DNA of 64,000 nt from Voacanga thouarsii (GCA_026120185.1 JANUWF010001481.1:1183001-1247000); one strand, 5' to 3'; positions 1 to 10,575 are shown, numbered from the stretch's first letter. The notes: generated from the sequence alone by a model not told the origin. Translations and numbers: made by a program.

Positions 1-920
1 CTCTCATCAACGTCATCTCCATTTCCTTATGGTAGTCCTCCACCCCTTTGCTACCTTGTTTAAGGGAATGGATCCTTTGGCAAAGGTCTTGGTAGTAGTG
101 GTGTAGGACAAACCTAGTCCTCATCACGTCTTTTAACAAGTTTCAACTACCCACGTCTTCTACTCCTATTTGCCTCCTTTGATTGCCAACTTGTTCCCAC
201 CAAACCAATGCATACTCCGCAAACCCCAAGATAACTAACCTCACATTGGATCTTTCACTAGAGGTATGGCATTGAAAGTATATCTCCAATTTACTCTCAT
301 ATTCAAAATAGGCTTCAGGATCACTCTTCCCATAGAATGTTGGTGGCTTCAACTTGATATGGTTCAACTCCCTATCCTCATCATTTCTTTCTCTCCTACC
401 TCTTCTATTACACCATCCTCTATTGGGTTCCCCATATGCATCATCATGATCTCCTTCATACCATTCATGAACTCCATCAAATTCTCTTTCCAACCCTCTT
501 AGATTGTATTCCCTCATTCATTCCTTGACCCCTACCTCATCTTCCTCTCATACCATGTATATCCCCTCTCATGGGAGCTTGTTGACAACCCCTAATTGAG
601 TGCTCATCCCAATCTTCATTTGCTTGAACATTGAGTAGAGTGTGGGCATCACCTTCCATCATTCTCGAGCTTGGAGCTTCAAACCTCTCTTGACCTCTTC
701 TTTGTGCAATGGTAGAAGAGGTACCAAGTTGATTCTTCAACCCCATTAGCTCCTTTGTCATATGTTGAAACTCACTTTGTATAGTTCTCATCATAGCTTG
801 CAAATCATCTCACAAACCCCTAGCATCAAGTGGCTCTTCTTGAGGTCCACCAGGACCACTTGGATTAGGTCTAGGAAGTTCTGGTTCATGGCCATGGCAA
901 TGGAATTACTCAAGGAGTTA
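1..920 (-). pseudogene. Ty3/gypsy gag fragment (minus strand), cut by window edge
   Basis: The minus strand encodes a retrotransposon capsid (gag) protein, which packages element RNA in virus-like particles. Reading from about 905 down, the N-terminus is proline-rich (HEPELPRPNPSGPGG, then QEEPLDARG). Next comes a QAMMRTIQSEFQ helix-like stretch (about 803-537). The gag core at 517-143 has IKLKPPTFYGKSDPEAY, then a YFEYESKLEIYF segment and YALVWWEQ, the usual landmarks of plant gypsy gag. A stop near 815 and a frame break between 537 and 517 show it is not intact, and its 3' part runs off the window. It lies downstream of the PBS and LTR at 1792-2654 on the same strand, as expected for the first gene of that element. 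Closest lineage is uncertain. Confidence 0.8.
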
Positions 921-1791
921 TACCTGCAAAAGAGATTAATAAAATAAAAGAAGTAGTTCCTCTCTTCACTCCCTTGCATGTTTACTCTCAATAGTTTTCG
1001 TTTTACACTCGTGTTTATCCACTTTGGCTCTTTTGATGTTAATCTCTCCCTCTTGCCTTTTTCTCAGCACTCAAACCTTCTTGTTCAATCAAATCCTCCC
1101 CAATAGCCAAAGATTTAGTCTAACCAAGTGAATCAACAAAATTAAATGGATTTTTCCAATTAGGGGGTCTTAGGGGAATTTTAACAAACACTTGTTGGGC
1201 ACCCTAAGCAAACAAGTTTTCCAAGCAAGAATTTTCAAAGAACAAGGATTCAAATAGTACAAGAACAATTACTAAAACATAAGGAAGCAATTTTAAACAA
1301 GAAACGAATAAGAATTAGCAAGAAACAAGATACCAGAAAAATAGTAGATAAGAATAAAAAGAACAAGACTACCACAAATGTGTAATGAAAAATATGAGTT
1401 CAATAAGCATGGATTTCAATAATAGAGTGATATATCAAGTCCTAACATCCAAATGAATGAAAATTCAAAACAGAAACCCACAACTAAAGCCACAAGTATC
1501 CTCATAGAACATTTAACAAACACATTACTTGCAATCTCGTCACTTAAGAACAACCAACATTTTCACTCATATTCAAGCTAATTTTCACCACAAACACAAG
1601 AAAATTTTGTTCCCAAGAATTATATTAACATCAAGAGCAATTTCTCCAAAGAAAAATCAATATATAATAAAGATTTCATGACCTTTTTGGAGCATATTTT
1701 TGAGTTACGAGATTTCCTTTTTTTTTTTTTCTTTAACTTGTAGTGCTCCTTTTCTTGATATCAAACTTTGATTAAAATCAAGGCTTTTCTT
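921..1791 (-). other. Untranslated leader between PBS and gag
   Basis: This is the stretch between the PBS (1792-1803) and the start of gag on the minus strand. I see no ORF of note, no recognisable RNA gene and no second insertion. It is A-rich on the plus strand, with a T run at about 1719-1730. It is plausibly the long 5' leader of the minus-strand gypsy element. Confidence 0.5.
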
Positions 1792-1803
1792 GCTCTGATA
1801 CCA
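1792..1803 (-). promoter_or_regulatory. Primer binding site (initiator tRNA-Met type)
   Basis: The minus strand reads TGGTATCAGAGC, the standard plant LTR-retrotransposon PBS complementary to the 3' end of initiator tRNA-Met. It primes minus-strand cDNA. It lies seven bases from the end of the LTR at 1811. Unlike the other PBS sites in this window it carries no substitution. Confidence 0.85.
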
Positions 1804-1810
1804 AACTCTT

Positions 1811-2654
1811 TGAGATGATCTTGTGAGAGTAAATTTGTTGACCAAAGGCAAATAAATAGGCAAAACCCCTGGCTAAGCAAATGTAACCCAAACAGTGGAA
1901 ATTTGTGGCAAAAAGAGGAAAGAAAACTATCTAACTACTCCCTAGCAAACCTTTGAGGAATAAAGCATCAAAGACGCACAAGAAATATAGCAAGACCCAC
2001 TAAATATTCACCCAAATACTCTTGACACAACAAAAGAAATCAAGAATAAGAGAACTAGACCTATAAGCACCTAAGCAAAGGAATTCAAGATAAAACTTTA
2101 GAAGAACAAAGCAACTAAGACCCAATCAAGAGAAACTACATTGGATTATCCATAGATTTTAGAGACTCATACATAGGGAGGACTAAACCCTAAGCAAGGT
2201 CTTGAAAAAAGATGAACAAGGAGGTTAAACCTTTTAAAGCTCTCTTCTCACAATTTGAAATAAAGTATGATCAATTGAATTGTCAAATCACAAAATATGT
2301 ATTTATACTACCCTAACCCTAGCTAAGTAACTACTAAGGCCCCAATACAATTTAAAGGCTAAAATGGTCTTTACAAAGTGTTTAAAATAAAGAAAATACA
2401 GAGAAAATAGTAAAAATTGGCAAAACAGGGGGTCCTGTCCGTCTAGACTTGGCGCCAGGTGCTATGCTGGACCTGGCACCTGGTCAGTACTAGAATTCCA
2501 GCCCTGTGTCCGACTTTACCTGGTGCTAGGTATAGGTTCTGGACCTAGCGCCAAGTCAGCACTGGAATTCCAGTGTGTTGGTTGGTAGAATGCACCTAGC
2601 GCTAGGTAAGCCTTAGGCCCGCATCAGGTTGAAGCTAGAAGCTGGAATTCAGCA
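1811..2654 (-). repeat. LTR of the minus-strand gypsy element (844 bp)
   Basis: On the minus strand this LTR starts TGCTGAATTCC and ends GATCATCTCA, so it has TG...CA ends. Its 3' end abuts the PBS. Its 5' end abuts a purine tract (about 2655-2676). A TATA-like AGTATAAATACATA lies on the minus strand near 2297-2312. About 130-300 bp upstream of it sits a cluster of five imperfect copies of the palindrome ACCTGGCGCCAGGT (about 2445-2605). Oddly, internal element sequence flanks it on both sides: gag and PBS on one, pol end and polypurine tract on the other. Confidence 0.8.
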
Positions 2655-2849
2655 TTTTTTTTCCTCTTTCACTCTCTTCGTTGGTGCATGCATGGGTTGT
2701 TGTTGGGATTCCACTTGGATGTTCATCAAATTAAGTTTGCAGTAGCCTTCTCCACTCCAAATCCCTTCTATTATCAAGTATGGTTGTAGGAGCAATTGGA
2801 TATCATCTTGGAGTCTCTTGGTCCTTGCCCTTGTCATTGGCCCTTGCAT
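2649..2849 (-). pseudogene. C-terminal end of Ty3/gypsy pol with polypurine tract
   Basis: The minus-strand reading frame starts MQGPMTRARTKRLQ, a motif that marks the extreme C-terminus of many plant gypsy polyproteins. The frame ends with a lysine/glutamate-rich tail encoded by the purine tract (minus strand GTGAAAGAGGAAAAAAAA). Its TGA stop lies in the first bases of the LTR at 2654. Everything upstream (integrase, RT) is missing: the sequence switches near 2850-2904 to a plus-strand chromovirus. Only about 67 residues remain. Confidence 0.6.
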
Positions 2850-2904
2850 TATCGCTCCCCTTTCTTGAGTTTTAGCGGTTTGGTTGGCTTAATTCCTATC
2901 ACTA
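2850..2904. other. Junction between two opposite-strand gypsy remnants
   Basis: These 55 bases separate the minus-strand pol end from the plus-strand RNase H domain. I see no LTR end, TSD or TIR, so the junction looks like a deletion or rearrangement breakpoint rather than a clean insertion. Confidence 0.4.
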
Positions 2905-4790
2905 TAGGAAGAACATAAGCCTTATGCTTTATATACGGATACATCTAAGGAGGGATTTGGAGCAGTCTTGATGCAAGAAAGGAAGATTATAGCCTGTGTA
3001 TCAAGAAAACTAAAGCCGCATGAAATCAATTACCCAACCCATGATCTGGAGCTTATAGCTATAGTGTTTGCTTTTAAAAAATGCCGACACTATCTATACG
3101 GGGTAAACTATAAAGAGTTCACCGATCATAAGAGCCTTAATTACATCTTCATGCAGAAAGACTTGAACCTTAGACAGTGGAGGAGGGTGGAGTTCCTGGA
3201 GGAGTATAGATGCCCCTTAAATTATTATCCAATGATAGCTAATGTAGTAGCAAATGCATTGAGCAGAAAGGTTAAGATGGCTATCATATGAATGCAAAAA
3301 GTTTGAGTGATGAAAGAATTGTTGGAATAATAAACAACCATATATAGGGAATAGAACCGTATCAGTAATCTGAAGTTGGTGCTAGAGTTGAAGCAAGAAA
3401 TTGGCAAAACACATAAAGATAGTACAGAATGACAAGCTTTTAAGAATAAGGATATCGAACGTAGAGGACATGATTTTCGAACAGATGAGAAGGGAGAGTT
3501 GTATTTTCATAATCGAATTTGTGTACTATAAGATCAAGAATTGAGGAAGAGAATATTAAATGAGGCACACATAAGTAAGTATGACATTCATCTGGGAGAT
3601 GTAAAAATGTATCAGGATTTAAAGAAAGCATTTTGGTGGACCGGAATGAAGAAGGATGTGGAAAAGTTCATGGTGAGGTGCTTGACTTGTCAAAAGGTCA
3701 AGCAAAACATAAGAAATCTGCGGGGCTATTGCAACTTTTACCTATTCCCGAATGGAAATGGGAGGAGGTGACCATGGACATTATTTCGGTCTTTCCAATA
3801 GATAAGTCACAAAAATCACTGTTTGGGCGGTCGTAAATCGATTGACCAAGTCTGCACATTTTATACCGGTGAATGTGAAGGACTTAATAAAGAAGTTTGT
3901 CCAAACTACACATGGGAGATTGAAAGGCTTCGCGGGGTGCCGTAGAGTATTGTATCGGATCGAGACCCTAGGATCACTTCGAGATTTTGGAATAAATTTC
4001 AGGACTCTATGGGTTCGGTCATTGAAATTTAGTACCACAACACATCCTCAGACTGAAGGATAGTCTGAGAGGGTTATTCAGATTTTGGAGGACATCCTTA
4101 GGGCATGTATCTTAGATTTTGGAGTCCAATGGATCAATTTCTTACCCTATGCGAAGCTGGCATATAACAAAGTTACAAGACATCAATAGGTATGGCTTCG
4201 TATGAAACTCTATATAGGTGGAAGTACCAAGTACCGTTATTTTAGGGTTGGATGGAAGAGGACCAAGTTGGCAAGTCAGGGGAGGTAAATATCCAAGAGA
4301 TAACGGACAAGGTTAGAGTGATAAAGAAAGGTAGAATGTAGCTTAGAGTCGTCAAAAGAGTTGTATGGATAACATTCCTGAAGTTGACTCCTATCTGAGG
4401 AATTCTGAGGCATTTGAAAGGGGAAAAGTTGAGTCTAAGGTATTTAGGACCGTTTCCAATTTTGGAGAGGATTGGACCAGTGGCTTATCATTTGGACCTA
4501 CTAGAGGGTTTGACTGGTATATATGACGTGTTTCATGTGTCTCAATTAAAGAAGTACCATCATGACCCAGAGTATGTGCTTAATGAGGAACCGTTAATTC
4601 TACAACCAGATCTGAGCTATGTCGAGAAACCAGTGAAAATTTTGGATAGGAGTATTAAGACACTCTCGAATAAGCAGATTCCTATAGTAAAGGTTTTATG
4701 GGATCATCACAACATATAAGATGCTACTTGGGACACAGACGAATAGATGAGGTGGAAGTATCCAGAATTGCTTTGATGGTATTACATTTT
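2905..4790 (+). pseudogene. Chromovirus-type Ty3/gypsy pol, 3' half (RNase H, integrase, C-terminal domain)
   Basis: This is a broken pol gene. RNase H (about 2908-3291) starts [16 protein letters not shown] and has [26 protein letters not shown] and ANALSRK. The integrase zinc module (3541-3715) has EAHISKYDIHLG and CLTCQKVK. The core has TMDIISVFP near 3772, RLTKSAHFIPV near 3838, SDRDPRITSRFWNKF near 3958 and HPQTEG-stop-SERVIQ near 4043. The tail (4414-4785) has YLGPFPILERIGPVAYHLDL and VFHVSQLKKYHHDP. It ends with a degraded chromodomain-like motif (VKVLWDHHNI, then DATWDTDE, then KYPEL). This order and tail fit a chromovirus, probably Tekay/Del-like. Gag, protease and RT are absent, and several frameshifts and stops make it non-functional. 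Its LTR follows directly. Confidence 0.9.
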
Positions 4791-4810
4791 GAATTTCAGG
4801 ACGAAATTCT

Positions 4811-4826
4811 TTTAAGGAGGAGAGAA
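4811..4826 (+). promoter_or_regulatory. Polypurine tract of the chromovirus
   Basis: TTTAAGGAGGAGAGAA immediately precedes the LTR and follows a GGACGAAATTC motif, a combination common just before the 3' LTR of Del/Tekay-type elements. It primes plus-strand DNA synthesis in this family. Confidence 0.7.
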
Positions 4827-7625
4827 TATGAAACCCCATTTAACCATATCCCTTGTATGTAAGAAGTGAGGGATTAGCATGACAATTTTTATGTGCATAC
4901 GAATCTGTGGGGCATTTATTTGATCATTTGAAGAATGTGTGTATATGCATGTACGCATTTGTTCTTATGTTTATTTATGTTTATGATTATCTAGTAAGCT
5001 TGTGAGGCCTTTTTCTTTCTATGAATGGAATGAGTGGTGATGAATATAGGGTGTTTGGAAGCTTGTGTGATGTCGGGTAAAGGTGATTTAGTTGGGAAGT
5101 AGGAACACAATAGGTGATGAGGTCTAGTGGTAAAGGTGTGGTGTATATTTCTTGGAGACCCGAGTTCAAATCCCAACTCCTCTAAAATTATTTCCTTTTA
5201 TTAATTTTTTCGAGAATGTTAGAAAATTACTTTCTTCATTTTCTGCTCAAAAGATTTATCTAAACAATCCTTTCGTTGTTCAACATTTAATTCTTATCTT
5301 ATGTAATATTATCGTAATGTTTTGTATATTATTACTGTATTAGTAAAATAATAATTTTCTTTTCTTTTCTTTTCTTAAGTCGAGTTCTGGAAGATTTTAT
5401 TTGTAAGACTTTAAATAATTTCGCTTTTTCTGAATACATTCATTAGAAATATTTAACTAGTGTAATTTTAAAATAATAATAGTTTTTAAAGTATTATCCC
5501 TTAAGTCTTTCGAAATTTTATTAAACCATTTTCGCTAGGATCTATTTTTCGTATATAACGAAAAAGGTTTTCTTTTCAAAAAAATTGATATATATTTTGG
5601 GCATAGTCGCGGCCAGTTTAGCCTAAGTTAGCCATGACTATGCATTAATTCCTTTGTGCAGCTATGGCCAGCTTTACCTAGGCCATCCAAGGCTATACAT
5701 TATTTTCTTTGTATAGCCGCAACCGGCCATGCTAAAGCCAGGCCTGGCTCTATGTTATGCCATGGGCTAGCTTGGCCAGTTTTGATCTTTATCCTCCTTT
5801 CTTCCCCGCGGCTTCTCCATTTGAGAGAGTTTCAGACCAACAGGAACTCCTAAAGGCGGCTAGAACTGCATCTAAACACTGAACAAACTCTATTCCTGAA
5901 GGGATCCAAGATTTTCATTCCTTCAAACCCTTTCACAACTTCTTTATCCTTCAATATTTCGAAATGCTTCTTGTTGCCAGTTCCTCTACATGGTTAGTCA
6001 ACACTGAGTGACCTACGTAAACCGGAGAACATATCCCCTTTTCCTCATCCAATTAACTATGACCCATCTAATTGAAGCTAGCCCTCTGTGAACTCAAAAT
6101 TCTTATCTTTTATTACCTGGAGGAATTTGTTTTTATCCTAAAAACTCCTAACCATGCTTCGGTATTCCCTATCACAGCATACCATCGCACAAACAAACCA
6201 CACCAACACACCAGTCACAAACATCAGTGTTTGGCACCCATATTCGTAACCAAGCTCATAACTCTCGGCCAACACAAACACATACCTATACCAAGCGGAG
6301 CAAAGCGCTCAGCACCCCTTCATGACCAAAAACTAGGAACATCATTTGGCACCCTCATTGACAAAGCTGAAAACCACAAACTCATCTCACTCATGTTTTT
6401 TAGGCTTTCAAAATTCTCCACATGCTAACTGAGCACACCGATCAGTAAAGGACAGTCGCGTAGTTCTCAAGGGGAAGGTGGTTAGTTTGTGTTGTTATTT
6501 TAAACACACGTGTATAGATCTACTGAGACTGGAGTGGGATTCAAGCACGAGAAGCGACACTTTAGCTCAAAGGTTTGCAATAATTTGATCAGTAAGTCAT
6601 TGCATTAAATATTCGATATAAAAGCTCTGAATTGCAAGTCGCTTCGAAATGTTTATTTTCTCAATGACGTGGATATCTGGAATGCAAGCTTGACTGTTTG
6701 CTATGAAAAGTTTCCATCAAACAAAGGTTTATTAGAAAAATCACTATTATTATTAAACGAATTTACAACTAATCTTTTGCAGTTCATGCTTACATGTCCA
6801 ATTTTGTTGGAATTATTTTCATTGAGATTAGATTTTGATCGATGTATTAAAACGTGGAGTACTCAATAAGGGTAGGCCACTAGTACTAGCTTAAGAAGGA
6901 GCGAGCCAGCTTTCTGGTAGGTTGCCACCTCTAGGAGGTGAACTCGATCTTGATTAGGCGACAGTGCTAGTAAGTTAGGCTAGTCCGAGGTAGCGCCTCA
7001 GTCCAAGTGGACTAATATTCCCAGGTGGACATTTGGTAAGTTAGGGTAAGAGATAGAGTATCTTACCCAATGGGTCGTACACCTACTACATTTGTGATGC
7101 AGGCTTTCACAACGTCTATCATGATGCATGGTTTTATGGCAAGGCTATGATGCAAGGTTTCGTAGCCATTTACTTTGAGTGGTTTTGATATTACAGAATA
7201 ATGTGATTTTGATATGATTGATAGTACTCACTTTGTTTATGGAAAATGTTTGACTTGTAATCAACTTTTAATAAATATTTTCAAAATACATTCATGAAAT
7301 TCATTTTGACTCAATCATGATCACACACAGGGCTTACTGAGATGTATTTCTCACACTCCTTTGATGACATGTTTCAGGAACTACCAGTATTAGCAAGGTT
7401 GCACATAGTTAAAATATTTCTTTCTTGAATTCTTTATTTTGATTCCTAATTGAGGATTATTCATTTTATGTATCTGAGAGATTTGTAAACTTTGTTTTTA
7501 GTTGTAACAAGTTTAAATTATTTCTAGGCTTTCGACATTTCTTTTCTTAGTTATAAAGAGCCTTAGTCCTCAGGACGGGGCGACATCCCTGCCCTCTTTA
7601 GGTATCTATGTTGTGGGGTGTTACG
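4827..7625 (+). repeat. 3' LTR of the chromovirus (2.8 kb)
   Basis: The LTR starts TATGAAACCCC (sister solo LTRs start TGTGAAACCC, so the second base is a G-to-A change). It ends GGGGTGTTACG, again one base from TGTTACA. A tRNA-like stretch lies about 280 bp in. The 3' end carries CAGGACGGGGCGACATCCC (7571-7589) and a starting TTATAAAGAGCC, a module shared with solo LTRs A, B and C. The bases after it (GACTC, 7626-7630) match an Athila LTR, so this chromovirus inserted into that LTR. No intact gene was found inside. Confidence 0.75.
5105..5175 (+). other. tRNA-like (Pol III box A/box B-like) segment inside LTR
   Basis: GAGGTCTAGTGGTAAAGG resembles a tRNA D-arm/box A, and GGAGACCCGAGTTCAAATCCC resembles the T-arm/box B; GTTCAAATC fits the box B consensus. 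They are about 50 bases apart, as in a tRNA. It looks like a tRNA-Glu/Asp-type or SINE-head relic, not a working tRNA gene, because the anticodon arm does not pair. Equivalent segments occur at the same LTR offset at 10504 and 44890. Confidence 0.55.
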
Positions 7626-8035
7626 GACTCACTCCTATGCTTAGAATTAGACTTATAGGTCCAATGGATGCTCATTTCTTAGTTATTGAATAGGGAATTT
7701 CCTTTTGTTACATGAGTTTTTCTTTTTCTTATTCCTTGAGGAAATTGTGACTCTTTCTTGTGTAAGAACATGACTTTTCTCCTATTGTAATTACTGTTAT
7801 ACACCTCACATTTATATTTAGCTAAACAATGAGAGAAAAAAAAAAAAGAAGTAGGGGTAGTAGCCGCATTCCTTAAGGTTCTTCAATACTTGCCAACGAT
7901 ACTAAACTACACAATAGGTGCACATGCATAGATATGTGTTTTGTGTAATTCTTATTGAAATTTTAATTATTAAAACTTGTGTGTATGTGGAGCACAATGA
8001 ATTTGGATTTTCGATATACACAAACATGTGCATTA
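7626..8035 (+). repeat. 5' LTR remnant (3' end only) of the Athila element
   Basis: The sequence aligns with the last about 410 bp of the 3' LTR at 50281-50690. Shared landmarks include GCTTAGAATTAG, TTGTGACTCT, CATGACTTTTCTCC, ACACCTCACATTTATATTT and the end CAAACA(T/C)G(T/C)GCAT. Its upstream part is replaced by the chromovirus LTR ending at 7625. The inferred end is GCATTA at 8035, six bases before the PBS. Confidence 0.75.
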
Positions 8036-8041
8036 AGTTTT

Positions 8042-8059
8042 TAGCACCATTGCCAAGGA
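8042..8059 (+). promoter_or_regulatory. Degenerate Athila-type primer binding site
   Basis: TAGCACCATTGCCAAGGA corresponds to the known Athila-type PBS TGGCGCCGTTGCCGGGGA. All visible differences are G-to-A, as expected after deamination of methylated cytosine on the other strand. It directly follows the LTR end with spacer AGTTTT, the same spacer as in the minus-strand Athila derivative at 58241-58246. Confidence 0.75.
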
Positions 8060-8487
8060 ATGGCTTAGGCTATATTCTAAAAATTTTAATCCTTGTTGAT
8101 TTAGTCTTGTATTTGTATATACCGTTGCACATATCACTAACTTTTTTGCAAATACTTGTTTGTATATGTGTTGTAATTTTACTTTATTTTAGCTAAAATT
8201 GTATTTGTGAATTTTTTGATTGTTGTATTGTTGTTGTTGTAAAATCTATTCTTTCAGACTTTGAGTAATTTTATTTTCATTTCATAGTTTATTCATTTAT
8301 ATCTTATTCTTTGGTTGCGTTGAGTACTGTGGTTATGAGAATTTGTTGGAAATTAGAGATTTGTGGTGTATATTTCAGGTGTTGGATTTCATGGGTTGAA
8401 AAATGAGATGGATTGGTGTGATGGATATTATGTTCATTTTGTTTGAAGTTGAATTTTGAAGGTGGATATATAGAAAGGATATATGTG
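8060..8487 (+). other. Athila leader, first part
   Basis: Untranslated leader of the Athila element, T-rich and without a credible coding region. It is interrupted at 8488 by solo LTR B and resumes at 10106. Confidence 0.5.
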
Positions 8488-8492
8488 GCATA

Positions 8493-10105
8493 TATAACAT
8501 CCCGCCCCAGCAGGAGATTTATTTTACTATCTTTGTGATCTTTTAAGAATATTCTTGAATTTTATAAAGCTATTTTCTTTTATTTACGAGAAAAATCATT
8601 CTTCAAGAAATTAATATTTCATGAGAAAATTATATTGTATTTTATTTTATAAAGAGATAAGATGAGTATTTGACTTTGCTTTTACCATTCTATTGTATAA
8701 TGTTCTAAAACATTCTAAAAATTTCTAAAACATTTCATATGCTACTACTTTATTCTATTCTATTATTTTATATTATATTGTGTTCTAAAAGCTTCTAAAA
8801 TCTTCTTCTAGTTTCCAAAAGCTATTTTATAAAGTAGCCTTGCGGTCCAAAAGGGCTAATGAAGGTAGCCCGTTTAAGTAGATAAGTTTGACTAATTTTG
8901 ACCGAGTTTGACCAAGCTTTGACTAATGTTGACCACATAAGATTCAAGAACATTCTTACATATTCTACCAGTTTCTTGAATTTCCTACAAAATTCTAGTA
9001 TTTTCTATAGAATTCTCCAAGCTTCTACCATTTTCTTTAAGTTTCTATAGAATTCTTGTGATAACTAAGCTAGGTGAGTCACCATGTCAAGTGTTCCGAA
9101 GGTTTTTAGAAGTGATGAATCACTTTACATGTGTTCCTATAGTATTTCAGAGCTTCCTACCTAAGTTTCTTTCATAAGCATATGATGTAAGCTCTTGCAT
9201 GAGCAAGGCTTCTCACCTAAGCTTCTTAACGCCTATAAATAGAGGAATAGGGAGAGGAACAAGATGAAAAGAAAGAGATAGGGATGAAAAGTGCAGAGAA
9301 GAAGAAGGAAAAAGAGAAAGAAGAAAGGAAAATCGAGAAGGAAGAGAGAGAAAGTGAGTCGGAACAAGAGAGAAAGAGATTACAACTTTAAAGGGTTGAT
9401 TGCTTGAGGAATTAGCAAAAATGAGGTGAGTCCCATTTATTTTATGAAATCATTTTGGCAAGTGATTTCTAAAATATATGAAAATGAGAATTTTATTAAC
9501 ATAGATATTATGTGTCCCAATGAATTCATTCCTATTGCTATGCTTATGTTTATAGGACTAATGTTCCTATAGTATTAGTATTACTGGTTGGACTAATATT
9601 CCTTCCGGAGGTGATTGCAATGTGAATTTGAAAGATAGTTAGACGATTAATTTCCATGCGAAGAAAATATTTGATATGTACCAATTATGAGATCTCATGT
9701 ATATTTACAAGTTGTTTTGGTAAAAAATGCAAAGAAATCCTATTTTATGAAAATCACGAGCACACGAGGGACTCACTGAGTATTTTTGCACTCACACATT
9801 TTTCTATATGTTTTTATGCTCTGTGGTTCAGGTTGGTGATCAGAGTACATAACAGAAACGTGGTGATGAAAGAAATAGGAAATTTGTTTTATTATATGGT
9901 TTAAGTTTGGCATATTGTAAGAAGAATTTGAAGTCCATGTATTATGGGATTTTCCTATGAATAAATTCACTATATTGAAGTTATAGTATGATTTCACTAC
10001 AAATTAAATCGTTAATCGTTATAAAGACACTTGTCTAGGAGATAAGATGGGGTGACATCCCACGAAGATAAGGCCCACTACGACATGGATATGTGGGGTG
10101 TTATA
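8493..10105 (+). mobile_element. Solo LTR B (1.6 kb) in the Athila leader
   Basis: The ends are TATAACATCCCGCCCC and GTGGGGTGTTATA, inverted-repeat ends of the TGTAACA/TGTTACA type with transitions. The flanks GCATA (8488-8492) and GTATA (10106-10110) are a 5-bp target-site duplication with one change. A TATA box, CCTATAAATAGAGG, lies at 9232-9245, followed by a purine-rich R-like region (about 9245-9380). The end carries GATGGGGTGACATCCC, homologous to the 3' module of the chromovirus LTRs. No internal element region is present, so it is a solo LTR from intra-element recombination. Its 3' part is repeated at 22788-23911 as part of the tandem duplication. Confidence 0.8.
9232..9245 (+). promoter_or_regulatory. 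TATA box of solo LTR B
   Basis: CCTATAAATAGAGG is a canonical plant TATA element at the expected place, just before a purine-rich transcribed-looking region. The duplicated copy at 23036-23049 keeps the same motif (ACCTATAAATAGAGG). Confidence 0.65.
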
Positions 10106-10255
10106 GTATATGGTTTGGATAGATGAATTTATCTTTTCTGAAATTTCTTTGGTTTATGCTTCATCTTTGTTCATTCTTTTTGGATTTGAAAATTTTTAGC
10201 TCTCCTATGGATTTTGCATGTTGATATGAGACATAGAGTTATTTTTGGAGAATTG
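10106..10255 (+). other. Athila leader, second part
   Basis: This about 150-bp stretch matches 23912-24055 in the second copy with roughly a dozen differences by eye. It ends with AATTG (10251-10255), the left target-site duplication of solo LTR A1. Confidence 0.7.
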
Positions 10256-10503
10256 TGTGAAACCCCAATCAAAACTAACCTTAGAGTAAGAGGGTTGGGA
10301 TGCATATCATATTTTATTGCATGTTTAAATATATTTTTATATGATTTTATGTGCTTTGGATTTATGTTTTATTGTCTCGAAGGCTTGATTGTGAGTATTG
10401 AGTGAGAAGGGCAAAATGGTAAGTTTTGCTTGAGGTGAAAATGGGGAGATAGCTTGAGGATTAAATAGGAAAAATATTTTAGGGAGAAAATAAAAACAAG
10501 AGT

Positions 10504-10575
10504 TGTTGTGGTTTAGTGGTTAGAGCTTTGGAATTAATTCTTGAGGTCTTGAGTTCAAATTCCATCATTAGAGCT
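10504..10575 (+). other. tRNA-like segment in solo LTR A1
   Basis: TGGTTTAGTGG fits the box A consensus TRGYNNARNNG exactly, and GAGTTCAAATTCC is one step from box B. The spacing is tRNA-like. It lies about 250 bp from the LTR start, as in solo LTR A2 (44890). I see no complete acceptor stem, so it is a relic or module rather than a tRNA gene. Confidence 0.55.

Noticed and set aside
5105..5175. A functional tRNA gene
   Set aside because: Box A and box B words are present, but acceptor and anticodon stems do not pair, so I describe it only as tRNA-like.
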